Origin: CAVXYG01 sp963766005
GTDB lineage: Bacteria; Actinomycetota; Actinomycetes; S36-B12; GCA-2699445
NCBI GenBank assembly: GCA_963766005.1
Contig: CAVXYG010000020.1
Span: 1 to 48,804, forward strand
Reading direction: 5' to 3'
DNA length: 48,804 nt
Made by a program: the position numbers and the translations under genes
Notes under the pieces: generated by a model
Told to the model about the DNA's origin: nothing
What the model saw: the letters and a program-made list of their open reading frames with translations, nothing else
The model's database searches: none
Shown: piece after piece, positions 14,664 through 23,734 of the stretch
Layout of the letters: each line of letters begins with the position of its first letter
How positions within the stretch are numbered: position 1 is the first letter of the stretch

Positions 14664-17426
14664 ATGACTGCAGGAGCCGATCGGACGTCTGGTACCGGCG
14701 AGGGGCTGGAGGCGGCGAAGTACGTCTACGGCTTCTCCGAGGGCAACCGCGATCTGAAGGACCTCCTCGGCGGCAAGGGCGCCAACCTCGCGGAGATGAC
14801 GCGGCTCGGCCTGCCGGTCCCGCCCGGCTTCACCATCACGACACAGGCATGCCAGGTGTACCTCGAAGGCGGGCAAGAGCCTGCGGAGATGGCCGCCCAG
14901 GTGGAGCAGCACCTGGTGCGGCTGGAGGAGGCGATGGGCCGCCGCCTCGGGGATCCCGCGGACCCGTTGCTGGTCAGCGTCCGCTCCGGAGCGAAGTTCT
15001 CGATGCCCGGGATGATGGAGACGGTGCTCGATATCGGGCTGAACGACGCCTCGGTCCACGGCCTCGCCTCGCACGCCGACGATGAGCACTTCGCGTGGGA
15101 CTCCTACCGGCGCCTGATCCAGATGTTCGGCAAGACCGTCCTCGGGATCGACGGGCAGGCATTCGAAGGTGCCCTGGACCACGAGAAGGCCGCCGAGCAC
15201 GTCACGACGGACATCGAGCTCGATGTGGCCCACCTGCAACACCTGGTGGATGTCTACAAGGGCATCGTGGAGCGGGAGACCGGCCGGGACTTCCCGCAGG
15301 ATCCGCGCGAGCAGCTGCAGTTGGCCATCCTGGCGGTGTTCGACTCCTGGAATACCGACCGCGCGCGACTGTACCGCCGACAGGAGCGCATCCCGAACGA
15401 TCTCGGCACCGCGGTCAATGTCCAGGTCATGGCCTTCGGCAACGTCGGGCAGGGCTCCGGCACCGGGGTGGCGTTCACCCGCGACCCTGCCACCGGCGCC
15501 AAGGGCGTCTACGGCGACTACCTGCCCGACGCCCAGGGCGAGGACGTCGTGGCGGGCATCCGAAACACGCTGGCGCTGGCTGACCTGGAGCGGTTGGACA
15601 AGCCCTCCTACGACGAGCTCGTCCGCATCATGGAGATCCTCGAGCACCATTACCGGGACTTGTGCGACATCGAGTTCACGATCGAGCGCGGCAAGCTGTG
15701 GATGCTGCAGACCCGGGTGGGGAAGCGCACAGCTGGGGCCGCCTTCCGGATCGCGACGCAGTTGGTGGACGAGGGCATCATCGACATGGACGAGGCACTG
15801 CGTCGCGTCAACGGCCACCAGCTCGCCAAGCTCATGTTCCCGCAGTTCGATTCCAGCGCGAGCCGCGAGCGCATTGCGACGGGCATGAACGCCAGCCCCG
15901 GGGCCGCAGTGGGCAAAGTGGTGTTCGACTCCGACACCGCGGTGCAGTGGGCCGAGCAGGGGGAGCAGGTCATCCTCGTCCGTCGCGAGACGAACCCCGA
16001 CGATCTCAACGGGATGATCGCGGCGGCGGGCATCCTCACCAGTCGTGGCGGCAAGACCTCCCATGCCGCCGTCGTCGCCCGCGGTATGGGCAAGACCGCG
16101 GTGTGCGGCGCCGAGGAGCTGGAGGTGGATACGGCAGCCCGTCTCATGACGAACCCTTCCGGCCGGGTCATCTCCGAGGGCGACGTGATCAGCATCGACG
16201 GCTCCAACGGCGAGGTCTACGCCGGTGAGGTGCCCGTGAAGCCCTCCGCCGTGGTGCAGTACTTCGAGGGGGGCCTCGAGGCGGCGCTGACCGACACCGA
16301 CGGCGACGAGGGGATCGCCGATCTGGTGCGCGCCGTCGATCGGATCATGCGCCATGCCGACGAGGTGCGACGGCTGCGGGTCCGCGCGAACGCCGACACC
16401 GCCGAGGACGCGGCCCGGGCGCGCCGGATGGGGGCCCAGGGCATCGGGCTGTGCCGCACCGAACACATGTTCCTCGGCGAGCGGAAGCACTACGTCGAGC
16501 AGCTCATCCTGGCCGAGGACGAGCACGCGCGATGGGAGGCACTGGACCAGTTGCTGCCGCTGCAGCGCAAGGACTTCATCCGGATTCTGGAGAAGATGGA
16601 CGGCCTGCCGGTGACGATCCGGCTGCTCGATCCGCCGTTGCACGAGTTCCTGCCCGATCTGACCGAGCTCGAGGTCCGGGTGGCGCTGGCCGAGGAGCGC
16701 GGCGAACCGCACGAGAACGACCTTCGACTCCTGCATGCCGTGCGCCGGATGCACGAGTCCAACCCGATGCTCGGCCTGCGCGGCGTGCGGCTGGGCCTGG
16801 TCGTGCCGGGGCTCTTCGCGCTGCAGGTGCGGGCGATCGCCGAGGCCGCGTGCTTCCGGCAGAAGCTCGGCGCCGACCCGCGTGCGGAGATCATGATCCC
16901 GCTGGTCGGCTCGGTGCAGGAGCTGGAGTTGATCGTGGAGGAGGCCACGCAGGTCCTGCACGGCGTGGCGCAATCCCACGGCTGCTCGCTGGAGTTCCCG
17001 ATCGGCACCATGATCGAGCTGCCCCGCGCGGCACTGACCGCCGGTCGCATCGCGGAGGCGGCGGAGTTCTTCTCCTTCGGGACCAACGACCTCACCCAGA
17101 CCACCTGGGGCTTCAGCCGCGACGACGTGGAGGGCAATTTCTTCTCCAACTACCTGGAGAAGGGCGTGTTCGGGGTCTCGCCGTTCGAGACCCTCGACAC
17201 CGAGGGCGTCGGTCGGCTGGTGCGGATCGCCGTCGAGGAAGGGCGCGCCACTCGGCCGGATCTCCACCTCGGCGTCTGCGGCGAGCACGGCGGCGATCCG
17301 GACTCCATCCACTTCTTCGACAGCGCCGGTCTGGACTACGTCTCGTGCAGTCCGTTCCGGGTGCCGGTGGCTCGGTTGGAGGCAGGACGCTCCGCTGCGG
17401 GCGCGGGCGGCAGCGACACCCGCTGA
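14664..17426 (+). CDS. ppdK: Pyruvate, phosphate dikinase
   Basis: A 920-residue cytosolic enzyme interconverting pyruvate + ATP + Pi and phosphoenolpyruvate + AMP + PPi. The N-terminal ATP-grasp region starts with YVYGFSEGNRDLKDLLGGKGANLAEM and has VSVRSGAKFSMPGMM. The central phosphohistidine domain has LTSRGGKTSHAAVVARGMGK with the catalytic His. The C-terminal PEP/pyruvate barrel has LCRTEHMF, FGTNDLTQTTWGFSRDD and LGVCGEHGGDP with the catalytic Cys. ATG 14664 is 6 nt after AGGGG; ATG 14658 is an equal alternative. Full length; no regulator seen nearby. Confidence 0.96.
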   Translation: MTAGADRTSGTGEGLEAAKYVYGFSEGNRDLKDLLGGKGANLAEMTRLGLPVPPGFTITTQACQVYLEGGQEPAEMAAQVEQHLVRLEEAMGRRLGDPADPLLVSVRSGAKFSMPGMMETVLDIGLNDASVHGLASHADDEHFAWDSYRRLIQMFGKTVLGIDGQAFEGALDHEKAAEHVTTDIELDVAHLQHLVDVYKGIVERETGRDFPQDPREQLQLAILAVFDSWNTDRARLYRRQERIPNDLGTAVNVQVMAFGNVGQGSGTGVAFTRDPATGAKGVYGDYLPDAQGEDVVAGIRNTLALADLERLDKPSYDELVRIMEILEHHYRDLCDIEFTIERGKLWMLQTRVGKRTAGAAFRIATQLVDEGIIDMDEALRRVNGHQLAKLMFPQFDSSASRERIATGMNASPGAAVGKVVFDSDTAVQWAEQGEQVILVRRETNPDDLNGMIAAAGILTSRGGKTSHAAVVARGMGKTAVCGAEELEVDTAARLMTNPSGRVISEGDVISIDGSNGEVYAGEVPVKPSAVVQYFEGGLEAALTDTDGDEGIADLVRAVDRIMRHADEVRRLRVRANADTAEDAARARRMGAQGIGLCRTEHMFLGERKHYVEQLILAEDEHARWEALDQLLPLQRKDFIRILEKMDGLPVTIRLLDPPLHEFLPDLTELEVRVALAEERGEPHENDLRLLHAVRRMHESNPMLGLRGVRLGLVVPGLFALQVRAIAEAACFRQKLGADPRAEIMIPLVGSVQELELIVEEATQVLHGVAQSHGCSLEFPIGTMIELPRAALTAGRIAEAAEFFSFGTNDLTQTTWGFSRDDVEGNFFSNYLEKGVFGVSPFETLDTEGVGRLVRIAVEEGRATRPDLHLGVCGEHGGDPDSIHFFDSAGLDYVSCSPFRVPVARLEAGRSAAGAGGSDTR

Positions 17427-17559
17427 GCGCTGGGTCCGGTACCGGGTTGAGGCCCCCTCGTCCGGGTCCGCCTTGGCAGATGAGTCGGTCGGGGCGCATA
17501 AGGTGGTGCTAGCGCTGCGCGTCGCGCAAACATCGTTGGGCACAGCGCCCGACATCGGC

Positions 17560-17565
17560 GACAAT
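17560..17565 (+). promoter_or_regulatory. Leaderless -10 box for DUF218 gene
   Basis: GACAAT followed by 6 nt (TGCGAG) and then GTG 17572; identical in sequence and spacing to the box before the ZIP transporter gene at 35759. Confidence 0.45.
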
Positions 17566-17571
17566 TGCGAG

Positions 17572-18243
17572 GTGAGCACACCGACCATGACGCACTCCGG
17601 GTCCCCCGCGCCGGCGCGTCGGCGCAGCGGCCGCTCCGGCGTGCTGTCGTGGTTGCTGATCGGGGCGCTGGTGGCGCTGGTGCTGGCGCCGATCGCCGCG
17701 GTGGGAAACATCGTGTCCAGTGCACGTGCGTACGACACCACCGAGACCGACGCGATCGCCGTGCTCGGGGCGTCGCAGTACTGGGGCGAGCCGTCCCCGG
17801 TGTTCAGCAACCGGCTCGATCACGCCCGCGATCTCTGGGCGCAGGGCGTCGCGCCGATCATCATCACGGTTGGCGGAAAGATCGAGGGCGACATCACCAC
17901 CGAGGCCGAGGCGGGCCGCGACTACCTCATCGCCAGCGGCGTTCCGGCCGAGAGCGTGATCGCACTGCCCGGCGGCAGCGACACGATCGAGTCGATCGAG
18001 ATGATCAACGACGAACTGCGCAGCCGCGGACTGGACTCCGTGACGTTGGTGAGCGACCGGCTGCATCTGGCCCGCTCCAAGGCGATCGCGACCGCGCTCG
18101 GCCTGGACGCACACGTCTCCGGCCGGGCGTTCGAGGACGGCTCCTCGTTCCCGCCGCGGCGCGTGCTGCACGAGATGGGCGGCCTGCTGAAGTTCCATCT
18201 CGTGGATCGCTGGTTCCTCGAGCAGCCGACCGACCAGGGCTAG
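17572..18243 (+). CDS. YdcF/SanA family (DUF218) membrane-anchored protein
   Basis: A 223-residue protein with a basic N-terminus, one TM helix (about residues 24-47, VLSWLLIGALVALVLAPIAA) and an extracytoplasmic DUF218 domain. Motifs are DAIAVLGASQYWGEPSPVFSNRLDHA, IIITVGGKIEGD, EAEAGRDYLIASGVP, GSDTIESI and VTLVSDRLHLARSKAIA. The E. coli homologues SanA and YdcF are linked to envelope integrity and SAM binding, but no reaction is assigned. The start at GTG 17572 is set by the GACAAT box 6 nt upstream. It sits just ahead of dgt and may be co-transcribed. Confidence 0.85.
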   Translation: MSTPTMTHSGSPAPARRRSGRSGVLSWLLIGALVALVLAPIAAVGNIVSSARAYDTTETDAIAVLGASQYWGEPSPVFSNRLDHARDLWAQGVAPIIITVGGKIEGDITTEAEAGRDYLIASGVPAESVIALPGGSDTIESIEMINDELRSRGLDSVTLVSDRLHLARSKAIATALGLDAHVSGRAFEDGSSFPPRRVLHEMGGLLKFHLVDRWFLEQPTDQG

Positions 18244-18255
18244 GGCGGCCGGCGC

Positions 18256-19470
18256 ATGGGCTACGCGCCCGCGGACACGGCACGTTTCAGCCCCGAACCG
18301 CCGACCCCCTCCGAGCGCAGCGCGTTCACCCGCGACCGGGCGCGCGTCCTGCACTGCGCTGCGCTGCGGCGCCTGGCCGCCAAGACCCAGGTGCTCGTGG
18401 CCGGCGAGTCCGACATCCCGCGCACCAGGCTGACCCACACCCTGGAGGTGGCCCAGGTATCGCGCGAGATCGGAGCAGCGCTTGGCGCCGATCCTGATCT
18501 GGTCGAGGTTGCGGCGCTGGCCCACGACATCGGTCATCCGCCCTTCGGGCACAACGGCGAGGACGCGCTGCACGAAGTGGGTCGCGGGTGCGGCGGATTC
18601 GAGGGCAACGCGCAGTCCTTCCGCGTCCTGACCCGGCTCGAGGCGAAAGTGCACCACGAAGGGGCGTCGGTCGGGCTCAACCTCACCCGGGCGGCGCTGG
18701 ACGCCGCCACGAAGTACCCGTGGGCGGCCAGGCCGGGAACCCGGAAGTTCGGTGTGTACGAGGACGACCGCGCGATCTTCGACTGGATGCGCAGCGGTGC
18801 CCCGGCCCAACGTCGGTGCCTGGAGGCCCAGATCATGGACTGGGCCGACGACGTGGCCTACTCCGTGCACGACGTGGAGGACGCGATCGTGCTGCGGCAC
18901 GTCGACCCGGCCGACCTCGCCGACGTCGCCTCGCGGCAGGAGATCGCGGCCGTCGCCCACCGCAGCTACGCCGCCGACCTCGAGCCGCAGCAGCTCGCGG
19001 ACGCCTTGGCCCGACTGGCCGCCCTACCGGTCTGGCCCACCAGTTTCGAGGGCAGCCATCGAGACCTGGCCCGGTTGAAGGCGTTCACCTCCACGCTCAT
19101 CGGACGGTTCGCGCGGGCCGCTGAAGTCGCAACGACAGACCGGTTCGGCTCCGGTCCGTTCGCGCGCTACGAGGCCGACCTCGTCGTGCCCGACGCGGTG
19201 CGTGCCGAGGTGGCGGCGATGAAGGCGGTCACCGCCCACTACGTGATGTATCGTCCCGAGGCGGACCGGATCTACCGACGGCAGCACGAGCTCATCACCG
19301 AGGTGGCGGCGGCCCTGATCCAGACCGATGGCGCGGACCTGGACCCGTGGCTGCGGGAGTGCTGGGACGGGGCCGGCACCGATGCCGCGCGGACCCGCGT
19401 CGTGCTGGACCAGATCGCCAGCCTGACCGACGTGAGCATTGTCCGCTGGCACCGGCGGTTGTGCCCGTGA
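18256..19470 (+). CDS. dgt: Deoxyguanosinetriphosphate triphosphohydrolase-like (dNTPase)
   Basis: A 404-residue HD-superfamily dNTP triphosphohydrolase that releases deoxynucleoside and tripolyphosphate and controls dNTP pools. The metal-binding residues are in RLTHTLEVAQVSREIG and ALAHDIGHPPFGHNGE, with later WADDVAYSVHDVEDAI. The N-terminal FTRDRARVLHCAALRRLAAKTQV is typical. No ribosome site is strong before ATG 18256; it starts 12 nt after the preceding stop. Placement directly upstream of dnaG is conserved in actinobacteria. Confidence 0.94.
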   Translation: MGYAPADTARFSPEPPTPSERSAFTRDRARVLHCAALRRLAAKTQVLVAGESDIPRTRLTHTLEVAQVSREIGAALGADPDLVEVAALAHDIGHPPFGHNGEDALHEVGRGCGGFEGNAQSFRVLTRLEAKVHHEGASVGLNLTRAALDAATKYPWAARPGTRKFGVYEDDRAIFDWMRSGAPAQRRCLEAQIMDWADDVAYSVHDVEDAIVLRHVDPADLADVASRQEIAAVAHRSYAADLEPQQLADALARLAALPVWPTSFEGSHRDLARLKAFTSTLIGRFARAAEVATTDRFGSGPFARYEADLVVPDAVRAEVAAMKAVTAHYVMYRPEADRIYRRQHELITEVAAALIQTDGADLDPWLRECWDGAGTDAARTRVVLDQIASLTDVSIVRWHRRLCP

Positions 19471-19492
19471 GCCTGCAAGCGGGGGGAGGCGC

Positions 19493-21368
19493 ATGAGCGG
19501 CCGGATTCGCGCCGAGGACATCGCGCAGGTGCGCGAGCGCACCCGGATCGACGAGATCATCGGCGAGCATGTGACGCTGCGCTCGGCCGGCGCGGGGTCG
19601 CTGAAGGGCCTGTGCCCGTTCCACGACGAGCGCAGCCCGTCCTTCCACGTCACGCCCGCCAAGGGGCTCTACCACTGCTTCGGCTGCCAGGCCGGTGGCG
19701 ACGCCATCGCGTTCCTCATGGAGCTGCAGGGGTTGAGCTTCGCCGAGGCGGTCGAGCGGCTGGCAGGCAGGGCAGGTGTGCAGCTGCGCTACGAGGAGGG
19801 CGGCGCCGCCCCGAACCGGATCAGCGGCCAGCGCGCCCGGCTGCTCAAGGCCAACGCGGCGGCGGCGCAGTTCTTCACCGAGCAATGGGCGGCGCCCGCA
19901 GGCGCCCCCGCGCGCGAGCTGATGGCTCGCCGCGGATTCGACGAGGAGGCGTGCTCGCGGTTCGGAGTCGGCTTCGCGCCGACCGGCTGGGACGGCCTGA
20001 CCCAGCGGTTGCGCCGAGGCGGATACGACGACGAGACGCTGCAGGCAGCTGGGCTGGTCATCCAGGGCAACCGGGGGATCTACGACCGGTTCCGCGGCCG
20101 GATCGTCTGGCCGATCAAGGACCTCACGGGCGACATCGTCGGGTTCGGGGCGCGGCGGATGGACGACGCCGAGAACAGCCCGAAGTACCTGAACACGCCG
20201 GAGACCCTGGCCTACAAGAAGAGCCAGGTCCTCTACGGCATCGACATGGCGCGCCGGACGATCTCCAAGACCCAGCAGGTCGTCGTCGTGGAGGGCTACA
20301 CCGATGTGATGGCGGCGCACCTGGCCGGAGTCACGAACGCCGTGGCCACCTGCGGCACCGCCTTCGGCGCCGACCATGTCGGGATCCTGCGGCGGCTGCT
20401 GCTCGACGACACCAGCGGCCGGGGGGAGGTGGTGTTCACTTTCGACAGCGACGAGGCGGGACGCAACGCGGCACTGCGGGCCTACGCCAGCGACCAGCAG
20501 TTCCTCACCGCGACCTACGTCGCGGTGGAGCCGAACGGGCTCGACCCGGCGGACCTGCGCCTGCAGCGCGGCGACCAGGCGGTCCGCGACCTGGTGGCCG
20601 GCCGGGTGCCGCTGTTCGAATTCGCGCTCCGCTCCGCCGTCGCCGGCGTCGACGTTGGCACCGCCGAGGGCCGCCTCGCCGGGTTGCGGCGGGCGCTGCC
20701 GATCATCGCGGCGATCAAGGACCAGGCGCTGCGCCCGGAATACGCCCGGATGCTGTCCGGGTGGCTGGGGCTGCCGGAGCGGACCGTGACCGACGCGGTC
20801 GCCCAGCACCGCAGGTCGGCAGGTCGTGCCGCGCCGCAAGGGGCCAGGCAGGGCTCGGCGAGGGACCTCCCGCGGGGCCTGGAGCGCGACGTGCTGCGCG
20901 GGGCACTGCACCTGCCCGCCGCCGCGGGGCCCTGGCTGGAGTCAGTCGAGGCCTCGGCGTTCGACGTCGCCGCCTACCGCGGCGCGTACGAGGTGCTCCT
21001 CGCCGTGGGGGGCCCGGAGACCGAGGAATCCGAGGCGCTGTGGTGGGAGCGCGTGCAGGAGGCCGCTCCTGACGACGAGCGCCGACGATTGCTGCGCTGC
21101 CTGGCCGTCGAGCCGATGCCGATCCTGGACTCCTCGGGCGGTCGACGGCGCCGGGGGCGTCGCGGCGGAGCGCTACGTGGTGTCCCTCATGGCGCGCCTG
21201 CTCGATCGCGACGCGGCCCGAAGGCTGGATACCCTGGCCGCGCGACTGTCCCAGCCGGAGGCGTCCGGCTCCGATGCGATCCGCCGGGAACTGCAGAACC
21301 AGTACCGGGCCATTGCCGACCTGCGGCAGCAGCTGCAGCCGATCATCGCGGCAGAGGAGGGTTCATGA
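19493..21368 (+). CDS. dnaG: DNA primase DnaG, apparent +1 frameshift
   Basis: DnaG makes RNA primers at the replication fork and is essential. ATG 19493 follows a GGGGGGAGG site. The zinc-binding domain has LCPFHDERSPSFHV and YHCFGCQAGGD. The TOPRIM core has VVVVEGYTDVMAAHLAG and FTFDSDEAGRNA. The helicase-binding C-terminus begins after about residue 440. At 21134-21145 (TCGGGCGGTCGAC) the frame changes: PMPILDSSG is continued one frame over by VDGAGGVAAERYVVSLM to the TGA at 21366-21368. Dropping one G restores about 624 residues. As written, the first frame runs on into the next gene and yields a false fusion. A sequence error is the likeliest explanation for an essential gene. Confidence 0.92.
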
Positions 21369-21865
21369 GCCCCCGCTTCCGCCGGCGCGCACCGATGCCG
21401 GACGACGTCCGAGCGCTGCAGGAGGAGTACGGGTCCGCGCTCGGTTGGGGACGCGCACGAGGCGGTGCACCCGTGGTGGGGACCATGGCGGCGCTGGTCG
21501 TGGGTGCCGATCCACCGCAAGTCCTGCCGTGGCATCTCGTCGACCGGGCCCTGTGGGAGCCGCCGACGATGATCGTGCACTTCCGCGAGGCGCGGTCCGG
21601 GGTTGCCCGCACCCTCCGGCTCGAGCTCGAGGAGCACGGCGAACTGCCTCCGGTCATCAGAACGCGGGTCACCCGATCCGTCGTCACGAGCAGGCGCGTC
21701 GCGCTGCCGGGCGACGCCGGGGCGGTGCTGGCGGCCAGGCGCGATGCGGAGGGCAGCGTCACGTGGACGGTGGTCTTCGATGCCGGGGTCGATCCGTCCG
21801 ATCCTGACCTGCAGCAGGCCGCCCGGGAGGCGCTGGAGGAATTCCGGCAGTCCCTGGGGGTGTAG
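21365..21865 (+). CDS. Conserved hypothetical protein after dnaG
   Basis: A 166-residue soluble protein starting at ATG 21365, which overlaps the dnaG stop (ATGA) and so is translationally coupled. The N-terminus is basic (MSPRFRRRAPMPDDVRALQEEYG). A beta-rich middle follows (GTMAALVVGADPPQVLPWHLVDRALWEPPTMIVHFRE), then an acidic helical end (DPDLQQAAREALEEFRQSLGV). No catalytic motif was recognised. The context suggests a link to replication or nucleotide metabolism, but that is inference only. Confidence 0.75.
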   Translation: MSPRFRRRAPMPDDVRALQEEYGSALGWGRARGGAPVVGTMAALVVGADPPQVLPWHLVDRALWEPPTMIVHFREARSGVARTLRLELEEHGELPPVIRTRVTRSVVTSRRVALPGDAGAVLAARRDAEGSVTWTVVFDAGVDPSDPDLQQAAREALEEFRQSLGV

Positions 21866-21940
21866 CAGGCTGTCGACCTCGGGCCGTGGGGACGACATCT
21901 CGCAGGCAGGCCGGATGGCGCACCTTGCCTCCGGTTTGGC

Positions 21941-21946
21941 TACACT
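21941..21946 (+). promoter_or_regulatory. Putative -10 box of tRNA-Asn
   Basis: TACACT fits the -10 consensus and lies 10 nt before the mature tRNA 5' end. No clear -35 element at standard spacing. Confidence 0.45.
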
Positions 21947-21956
21947 GGCAACGCCT

Positions 21957-22028
21957 TCCCGCGTAGCTCAATGGCAGAGCGTCCGGCTGTTAACCGGTAG
22001 GTTGCTGGTTCGAATCCAGCCGCGGGAG
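21957..22028 (+). tRNA. tRNA-Asn (GTT)
   Basis: A 72-nt tRNA with acceptor TCCCGCG paired to CGCGGGA, discriminator G, D-arm GCTC/GAGC, anticodon stem TCCGG/CCGGT-side with loop CTGTTAA (anticodon GTT), and TΨC arm GCTGG-TTCGAAT-CCAGC. CCA is not encoded. Its 3' portion, with 4 further bases, is duplicated exactly at 24373-24411, making this gene the attachment site of an integrated element. Confidence 0.96.
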
Positions 22029-22032
22029 CCCC
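21994..22032 (+). repeat. att repeat, tRNA-Asn copy
   Basis: A 39-bp sequence running from CCGGTAGGTTGC in the anticodon stem through the tRNA 3' end to GGGAGCCCC. It is identical to 24373-24411. This is the expected footprint of site-specific integration into a tRNA 3' end. Confidence 0.88.
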
Positions 22033-22041
22033 ACTGCGCGT

Positions 22042-22079
22042 GAAACGGCATCTCGGGAGAGTTCCTGAGAGGCCGTTTC
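22042..22079. terminator. Hairpin just inside the element
   Basis: GAAACGGC-a-TCTC pairs with GAGA-g-GCCGTTTC across a 12-nt loop: 12 base pairs with one mismatch. It lies 14 nt after the tRNA-Asn and between the att repeat and the arm repeats. It could terminate tRNA-Asn transcription or that of the minus-strand integrase remnant. Confidence 0.55.
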
Positions 22080-22087
22080 CTGGTACT

Positions 22088-22111
22088 GGTGGCAGTTCCG
22101 GTGGCAGTTGC
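22088..22111 (+). repeat. Tandem 12-bp arm-type repeats, left end
   Basis: GGTGGCAGTTCC immediately followed by GGTGGCAGTTGC. The second copy abuts the stop codon of the integrase remnant on the other strand. The matching pair is at 24259-24282 in the same orientation. Confidence 0.65.
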
Positions 22112-22188
22112 TAGCCGATGGCCTCCGACCGCACCGACACCGCCGCTGCGATGGTGCCGGGCGCGACGTGGCCGTAGACATCGAGCGT
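22111..22188 (-). pseudogene. Tyrosine integrase, C-terminal fragment
   Basis: On the minus strand the last 26 or so codons read PQTLDVYGHVAPGTIAAAV... and end SEAIG-stop at 22111. TLDVYGHV is the box containing the catalytic tyrosine of phage/ICE tyrosine recombinases, and the short tail after it is normal. Everything upstream is missing: at about 22190 the sequence changes to a Tn3-family transposase segment on the opposite strand. The position, stop-proximal to the att core, is where integrase genes of actinobacterial integrated elements usually sit. Confidence 0.68.
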
Positions 22189-22196
22189 CTGCGGGC

Positions 22197-22776
22197 GTGA
22201 TCGGTCTGCTCGACGTGCTCAAGGAGGGCGTGCACCTGACCGGGTTCCTGACCGAGTTCACCACCACCGCGACCCGGGAGGTCACCGACCGCGCCGTGCT
22301 GGACCGCCGCCTGCTGCGGGTGCTGTTCGCGCTGGGCACCAACATCGGCATCAAGGCCGTCGCCGAGGCCGACACCGGCCCCGACGCCGACAGCGAGGCC
22401 GCGCTGCACCGGGTCCGGCGCCTGTACCTCACCACCCACACCCTGCGCGCCGCGGCCGCCCGGCTGGGCAGCGCGACCCTGGCCGGACGCGACGACCGGT
22501 GGTGGGGCCACGGGACGGCGTGCGTCGGACTCCAAGAGGTTCGGGTCCTGGGCGTCGAACTTCACCACCGAATGGCACGCCCGCTACGGCGGGCCGGGAG
22601 TGATGATCTACTGGCACGTCGAGCGCAAGAGCCTGTGCGTCCACAGCCAACTCACGACCTGCTCGGCCTCCGAAGTGGCCGCCATGATCGAGGGCCTGCT
22701 GCGGCAGGAGACCGGGGCCGGGATCGACCGGAACTACACCGACACCCACGGCGCCTCCATCGTCGGGTTCGCCATT
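22197..22776 (+). pseudogene. Tn3-family transposase fragment
   Basis: The reading VIGLLDVLKEGVHLTGFLTEF, LFALGTNIGIKAVAEA, RRLYLTTHTLRAAAARLG and WWGHGTAC continues one frame over (shift near 22524) as SDSKRFGSWASNFTTEWH, YGGPGVMIYWHVERKSLCVHSQ, SEVAAMIEGLL and YTDTHGASIVGFA. This is the C-terminal DDE catalytic part of Tn3-family transposases. The first two acidic residues (SDSK and YTDTHG) are kept. The third, at the missing C-terminus, is not. The N-terminal two-thirds of the gene is absent. No Tn3 terminal inverted repeats were recognised. It is inactive as it stands. Confidence 0.85.
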
Positions 22777-22901
22777 GTCGCGCGTCATGGTCACCAAAGG
22801 CGGCGCGGGAGGCGGTTGCCGCGGAAGTGCGGCGGCGGTCCAACGGGATGCGCCCCGCTGCGTAGCGCGCCCTTATCGGGCGGACAGCGCCGTTGCCACG
22901 A

Positions 22902-23405
22902 TCAGCAGGCGGCGGTGAAGGCCTCGTTCAGCGCCTCGTTCGAGTATCCGTAGCCCCCTTGCATCAACACGGAGACGTTGATGTTGGAGAAGACGGTGTA
23001 CCGATTGACGGTCGCGACCGCCGAGCAGACTTCGGGGGTCACGAACTCGTCGTAGTTGGCCAGGAAGTGCTGAGCCTCATCGCTCAGGTTCTCCATTTGC
23101 CGATCACGTGCGCTGTCTATCGGCCTGTCGTATTGGCCTTCCGTGACGGCGGCGCCCTCCGCGGACGGGGTGGCTGCCCCGACGGCCGTGATCAGGGCCA
23201 GCGCGGCGATCCCGGCGACGGATCCTGCCCCGATCGCGATCTTCGCGCCGCGGCTCATGGACTGGGGTGGCGGCACCGGGTGCCATTGGTTGTCCGCGCG
23301 GAGCTGGTGGCCGTTGACAACGTCGCCGATCTTGTAGGTGGGCGGGCGGCCCTCATCAACGGCCTCCACGCAGGCCGTGAACCATATCGCTCCGCCCCTG
23401 GACAA
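22902..23405 (-). CDS. Cargo: single-pass membrane protein of unknown function
   Basis: A protein of up to 167 residues. A cytoplasmic N-terminus (PPTYKIGDVVNGHQLRADNQWHPVPPP) leads to one TM helix at about residues 53-80 (KIAIGAGSVAGIAALALITA). An outside domain of about 85 residues follows with two cysteines (EVCSAV and the terminal Cys). The first in-frame start is TTG 23405; a GTG 36 nt later is an alternative. It is divergent from the next cargo gene with almost no spacer. No family was recognised. The two cysteines could form a disulfide, which is inference. Confidence 0.55.
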   Translation of the reverse strand: MSRGGAIWFTACVEAVDEGRPPTYKIGDVVNGHQLRADNQWHPVPPPQSMSRGAKIAIGAGSVAGIAALALITAVGAATPSAEGAAVTEGQYDRPIDSARDRQMENLSDEAQHFLANYDEFVTPEVCSAVATVNRYTVFSNINVSVLMQGGYGYSNEALNEAFTAAC

Positions 23406-23437
23406 TGGATGATGAGAGCAGTTGTGGAGGTGGAGCC

Positions 23438-23701
23438 GTGGCGAGCGGGATCGCAGAGGTGAAGGCGGCGCTGGACACCATGCCCGACGGCGACTTCGAG
23501 CGCGTCAAGGCAGCGGTGGACAAGGCGCGCTTCGACCGGCGGGCGCCGTCGGTCAACCAGACCCAGGACTACCGTCCGGGATCGGGCACGTTCGAGACCG
23601 TGGTCACCCCGTACGTGCTGGGCCGCCGGATCACGCGGGCGCAGTGGAAGGAACTGACCGCGATCTGGCGCGAACACCCGCCGTTCGGGGAGGAGGAATA
23701 G
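23438..23701 (+). CDS. Cargo: small hypothetical protein
   Basis: An 87-residue protein (VASGIAEVKAALDTMPDGDF...) with a helical N-terminal half, a central RPGSGTFETVVTPYVLGRRI segment and an end rich in Trp and Glu (AQWKELTAIWREHPPFGEEE). GTG 23438 is preferred to ATG 23405 because GGAGGTGGAG precedes it. No domain was recognised. It lies in the integrated element and reads in the same direction as the next gene. Confidence 0.5.
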   Translation: MASGIAEVKAALDTMPDGDFERVKAAVDKARFDRRAPSVNQTQDYRPGSGTFETVVTPYVLGRRITRAQWKELTAIWREHPPFGEEE

Positions 23702-23734
23702 ACCCATGCGCCGCTACCCGCACCGCGGGCCGCA

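Noticed and set aside
14397..17810. Open frame of over 1,100 codons on the minus strand across ppdK
   Set aside because: It is antisense to a clearly homologous full-length ppdK; the translation is His/Arg/Gln-rich with no domain, a normal artefact of high-GC codon use.
22777..22865. Short frame ending REAVAAEVRRRSNGMRPAA after the transposase fragment
   Set aside because: It may be the 3' end of another broken gene, but it is too short and frame-disturbed to identify.
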